Assembly: GCF_001293125.1 (NCBI RefSeq)
Contig: NZ_CP009312.1
Span: 1,463,447 to 1,527,446, forward strand
Reading direction: 5' to 3'
DNA length: 64,000 bases
Source: Lawsonella clevelandensis
GTDB lineage: Bacteria > Actinomycetota > Actinomycetes > Mycobacteriales > Mycobacteriaceae
Part shown: positions 62,081 through 64,000 of the stretch, piece by piece
Layout of the letters: each line of letters starts with the position of its first letter
Position numbering within the stretch: the first letter of the stretch is position 1
Program-made: the position numbers and the translations under genes
The notes under the pieces: generated by a model
Databases searched by the model: none
Told to the model about the DNA's origin: nothing
What the model saw: the letters and a program-made list of their open reading frames with translations, nothing else

Positions 62081-63514
62081 CTACTGCGGGGCGATACGCA
62101 GCATCCGAGTCGCGGTTCCCTGCCACATCACCCCGTCTGGGGTGATCATGCCTGTTAGCTGCATTGGTTCATCGAAAGGCAGCCATCCTACAGGCGTCCG
62201 GGAGGTCTCCCTACCGGTGCGAGCGTCCACCGAGACAACCCATACGCGCGTCGAGTCGAGGTCGGTCGTGAGCGACCAGATGCGGAAGTCTTTGAGCGTG
62301 AGCATTGGCAACGTGCTGATGCGGTGCATGTTCTCCCACCGTCGCACGCAGCGGTCGTTCACTAGGTCAATGCGGGTCAGTCCACCCAGGAAAGTGGCTT
62401 TTTCTGGGAATTGTGGGCCCTCTACAGCCAGCTTGGGGTAGGTAAAGCCGTAGGTGGAGGGAATCCACAAGCTATTGCCATGGGCCATGATGGAATTCTC
62501 TGTGCCCTGGTTAGGAGCTCGGAAGGCCGGCATCGTGCAGATTGTGCGGCCTGTTTCCGCATCGAAGACCAGCAACCGCGGTGTGAAATCTGCGCTGTCG
62601 ACAATCGCTACCCGGGAGTGGTTCGGGCCGAAAAATGTAGGTGTGGTGCCAGAGCCCCAGGAGAGTTGTCCTGCTTTACGCGCTCGTCCGCGGTCGTATG
62701 CTCGTGCCCATTTGACTTTGGGGACGGGGCCGCTAATCTCCCACAGTTTGTGGGTGGTAAGGACTGACACACCGTTAGGACGCGGGGTGAGACCGTTGGC
62801 GACGCGCTCTCCATTTCCCAACTGTAGGGTGCGGACTTTTCCAGCGGGAGTGATGCTTCCCACCAGCGCGTCGGAGGTGGAGAACCAGGTGTTTCCGGCT
62901 TCATCGGGTATCACTCCCGCAATACTTACGGTTTCGGGGAGTCCGGGGATGGTGGTGGACTCATCGACGTAGAACTCCCATTGGCGGGTAGCGGAAGGCT
63001 GTTCGACTGCCCGGAAGGCTATTTTCAACAGCTTGTTGCCCTCCGTCATTACCACTCGGTCCTGTTTATCAAGGTAGCCGTAAACGCCACCCAAGAGTCC
63101 ATTCTTGCGCAGTTCCCAGGTGGCTAGTGGCCGGGCGGTATGTGGATCCATAAGGACCACAGTTGGGGCTATGGGGGTAATGCCATGCCGGAGACCCACA
63201 TATTTGGTACAGAGAGCGATCGTCATCTTCGTGGATGTCTGAAAGGCAGTGGAGCAAGCGCCAAAAGGAATAGAGAAGGTGACGGAGGGGTTGTTGCCAG
63301 GTCCAGCCCAGGGGAGAGCGTCACTGGAGTTCATGTCGCGATGTATGAGGCGGACACCTGTGGGAGAGGGAGTAGTCCTGGTAGATGACGGGGTGGTGGG
63401 CAGCTCGTTAGTTGGCGACGGTGTCGCATGGGCGGGGAATGACAGGCTGGCAATGAGGGCGAGTGAGCTCACTAAAGTGGTGACATGGCCCGCATGAAGA
63501 TGATGGTTGCTCAT
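62081..63514 (-). CDS. Secreted propeller-like protein, family not recognised
   Basis: This 477-residue protein starts at 63514 (MSNHHLHAGH); the frame extends 27 codons more without support. A signal peptide ends AHA near residue 32, followed by a Pro/Thr/Ser linker. The body shows repeated propeller-like stretches: VVLMDPHTARPLATWEL, LLVFDAETGRTICTM, VWVVSVDARTGRETS and GVMWQGTATRMLRI, each a strand with D-x-x-T-G-R type turns. There is no catalytic motif. It sits between smpB and ssrA, which are usually adjacent or close, so it looks like an insertion of accessory DNA. Function unknown. Confidence 0.7.
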   Translation of the reverse strand: MSNHHLHAGHVTTLVSSLALIASLSFPAHATPSPTNELPTTPSSTRTTPSPTGVRLIHRDMNSSDALPWAGPGNNPSVTFSIPFGACSTAFQTSTKMTIALCTKYVGLRHGITPIAPTVVLMDPHTARPLATWELRKNGLLGGVYGYLDKQDRVVMTEGNKLLKIAFRAVEQPSATRQWEFYVDESTTIPGLPETVSIAGVIPDEAGNTWFSTSDALVGSITPAGKVRTLQLGNGERVANGLTPRPNGVSVLTTHKLWEISGPVPKVKWARAYDRGRARKAGQLSWGSGTTPTFFGPNHSRVAIVDSADFTPRLLVFDAETGRTICTMPAFRAPNQGTENSIMAHGNSLWIPSTYGFTYPKLAVEGPQFPEKATFLGGLTRIDLVNDRCVRRWENMHRISTLPMLTLKDFRIWSLTTDLDSTRVWVVSVDARTGRETSRTPVGWLPFDEPMQLTGMITPDGVMWQGTATRMLRIAPQ

Positions 63515-63659
63515 AGGTACAGTGTAAAGTGGTAAAATAAGCCCTAAGCTACATTTGGTTAGTTGTTTTCTTGACACTTTTTGCCATGTATGCACGGGTG
63601 TAGTTCGGTGTGTCTAGACGGTCTTCCCCTACTACAGACTCGATCCCTATAGCAGACTG

Positions 63660-63688
63660 TTGAGAGAAGTCACGTTTTGGCGTATCCT
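63660..63688 (+). promoter_or_regulatory. Promoter of ssrA
   Basis: TTGAGA (63660-63665) and TATCCT (63683-63688) are separated by exactly 17 bases. Transcription would begin near 63695, about 36 bases before mature tmRNA; the leader contains a small hairpin TCACCT/AGGTGA (63695-63712) and would be removed by RNase P. The 63515-63659 part of the gap shows no gene. Confidence 0.65.
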
Positions 63689-63730
63689 GAAGTGTCACCT
63701 GGGTTCAGGTGATAGCCTTTTGGTTTTCAA

Positions 63731-64000
63731 GGGGCTGAACGGTTTCGACTGCGTATGTTGCGTCGGGAGAAGCGTGCCGGTGCAGGCTAGAGACCACCGT
63801 GAGCGTCGTAGCAAACTATTAAGCGCCGATAATACTCAGCGCGACTACGCTCTCGCTGCCTAATAGCGACGGCTAGTCTGTGGGCCCGGAAGTGTCTCCG
63901 ATCCGGTGTTGTCCCACATCATCAAGGGGGCTTACTGTGAGCTGCGGCTACGGCAGCTCACAGGACATCTAACAGTAGCTGGGTTCGCCTTCTGGACTTG
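63731..64000 (+). ncRNA. ssrA: Transfer-messenger RNA, 5' part (cut by window edge)
   Basis: The mature 5' end GGGGCTGAACGGTTTCGACT is the universal tmRNA start. The tag frame begins with GCC at 63825 and encodes ADNTQRDYALAA, ending at TAA 63861-63863 with an in-frame TAG next. This is close to the tags of mycobacteria (ADSHQRDYALAA) and corynebacteria (AEKSQRDYALAA). The 3' tRNA-like half lies beyond the window. With SmpB it frees stalled ribosomes and marks the product for ClpXP. Confidence 0.96.

Noticed and set aside
63660-63863. 67-codon frame ending in YALAA
   Set aside because: It runs through the tmRNA promoter and 5' domain; only the last 12 codons (ADNTQRDYALAA) are translated, as the tmRNA tag.

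Overview
The window is chromosomal DNA from an actinobacterium of the order Mycobacteriales. The support is the gene set and its order: sigH/rshA, whiB1, the mycobacterial ribosomal protein bL37, adnAB, a mycoredoxin next to uvrD2, a TB9.4-type DUF3107 protein, aroA/rsgA, and prfB-mscS-(Pro/Ser-rich protein)-ftsE-ftsX-smpB-ssrA. From memory, most of these follow the order of Rv3228-Rv3193 and Rv3105-Rv3100 of Mycobacterium tuberculosis. Moderate GC, the reduced layout and the absence of whiB7 and nudC would suit a small-genome relative such as Lawsonella. That genus guess is inference.

Layout. 1-5.7 kb (minus): partial rsgA, aroA and a two-gene ABC exporter. 5.9-8.7 kb: ybaK, then sigH-rshA behind a sigma-H-type promoter, then bL37 and whiB1 on the minus strand, each with a terminator. 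8.7-16.4 kb: a membrane-anchored propeller-like protein, rhlE, DUF3107, a TetR regulator, a secreted HExxH protein, a MoeB-like E1 enzyme and a TIGR02569 protein. 16.4-27.5 kb: the AdnAB helicase-nuclease, a K+ channel, a mycoredoxin and UvrD2. 27.5-35 kb: an E1/TOMM-like orphan, a YgjP-type metallopeptidase, a DUF2342 protein, a PDZ-Lon protease and a UPF0182 membrane protein.

35-54 kb is an accessory, less conserved stretch. It holds a secreted lipase, initiator tRNA, a truncated alanine symporter, a DUF1846 protein, a GNAT enzyme, an SMR transporter broken by a stop codon, a YwlG-type protein, an HMP/pyridoxine-type kinase, an ArsD-fold protein with a Cys/His-rich tail, and two tandem paralogues of an unrecognised family (one secreted). 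A three-part PabA-PabB-PabC fusion, two inositol-phosphatase-family enzymes (one hisN-like), menE, bioF and an ArsC-like protein lacking its catalytic Cys complete it.

54-64 kb: two secreted GH27 alpha-galactosidase-type enzymes, prfB, mscS, ftsEX, smpB, a secreted orphan and the 5' part of tmRNA (tag ADNTQRDYALAA).

Themes are thiol/redox stress (sigH, rshA, mycoredoxin, whiB1), DNA break repair (AdnAB, UvrD2), cell division and ribosome rescue (ftsEX, smpB, ssrA), and several proteins whose expected metal-binding or catalytic residues are altered. I saw no CRISPR array, insertion sequence or prophage.
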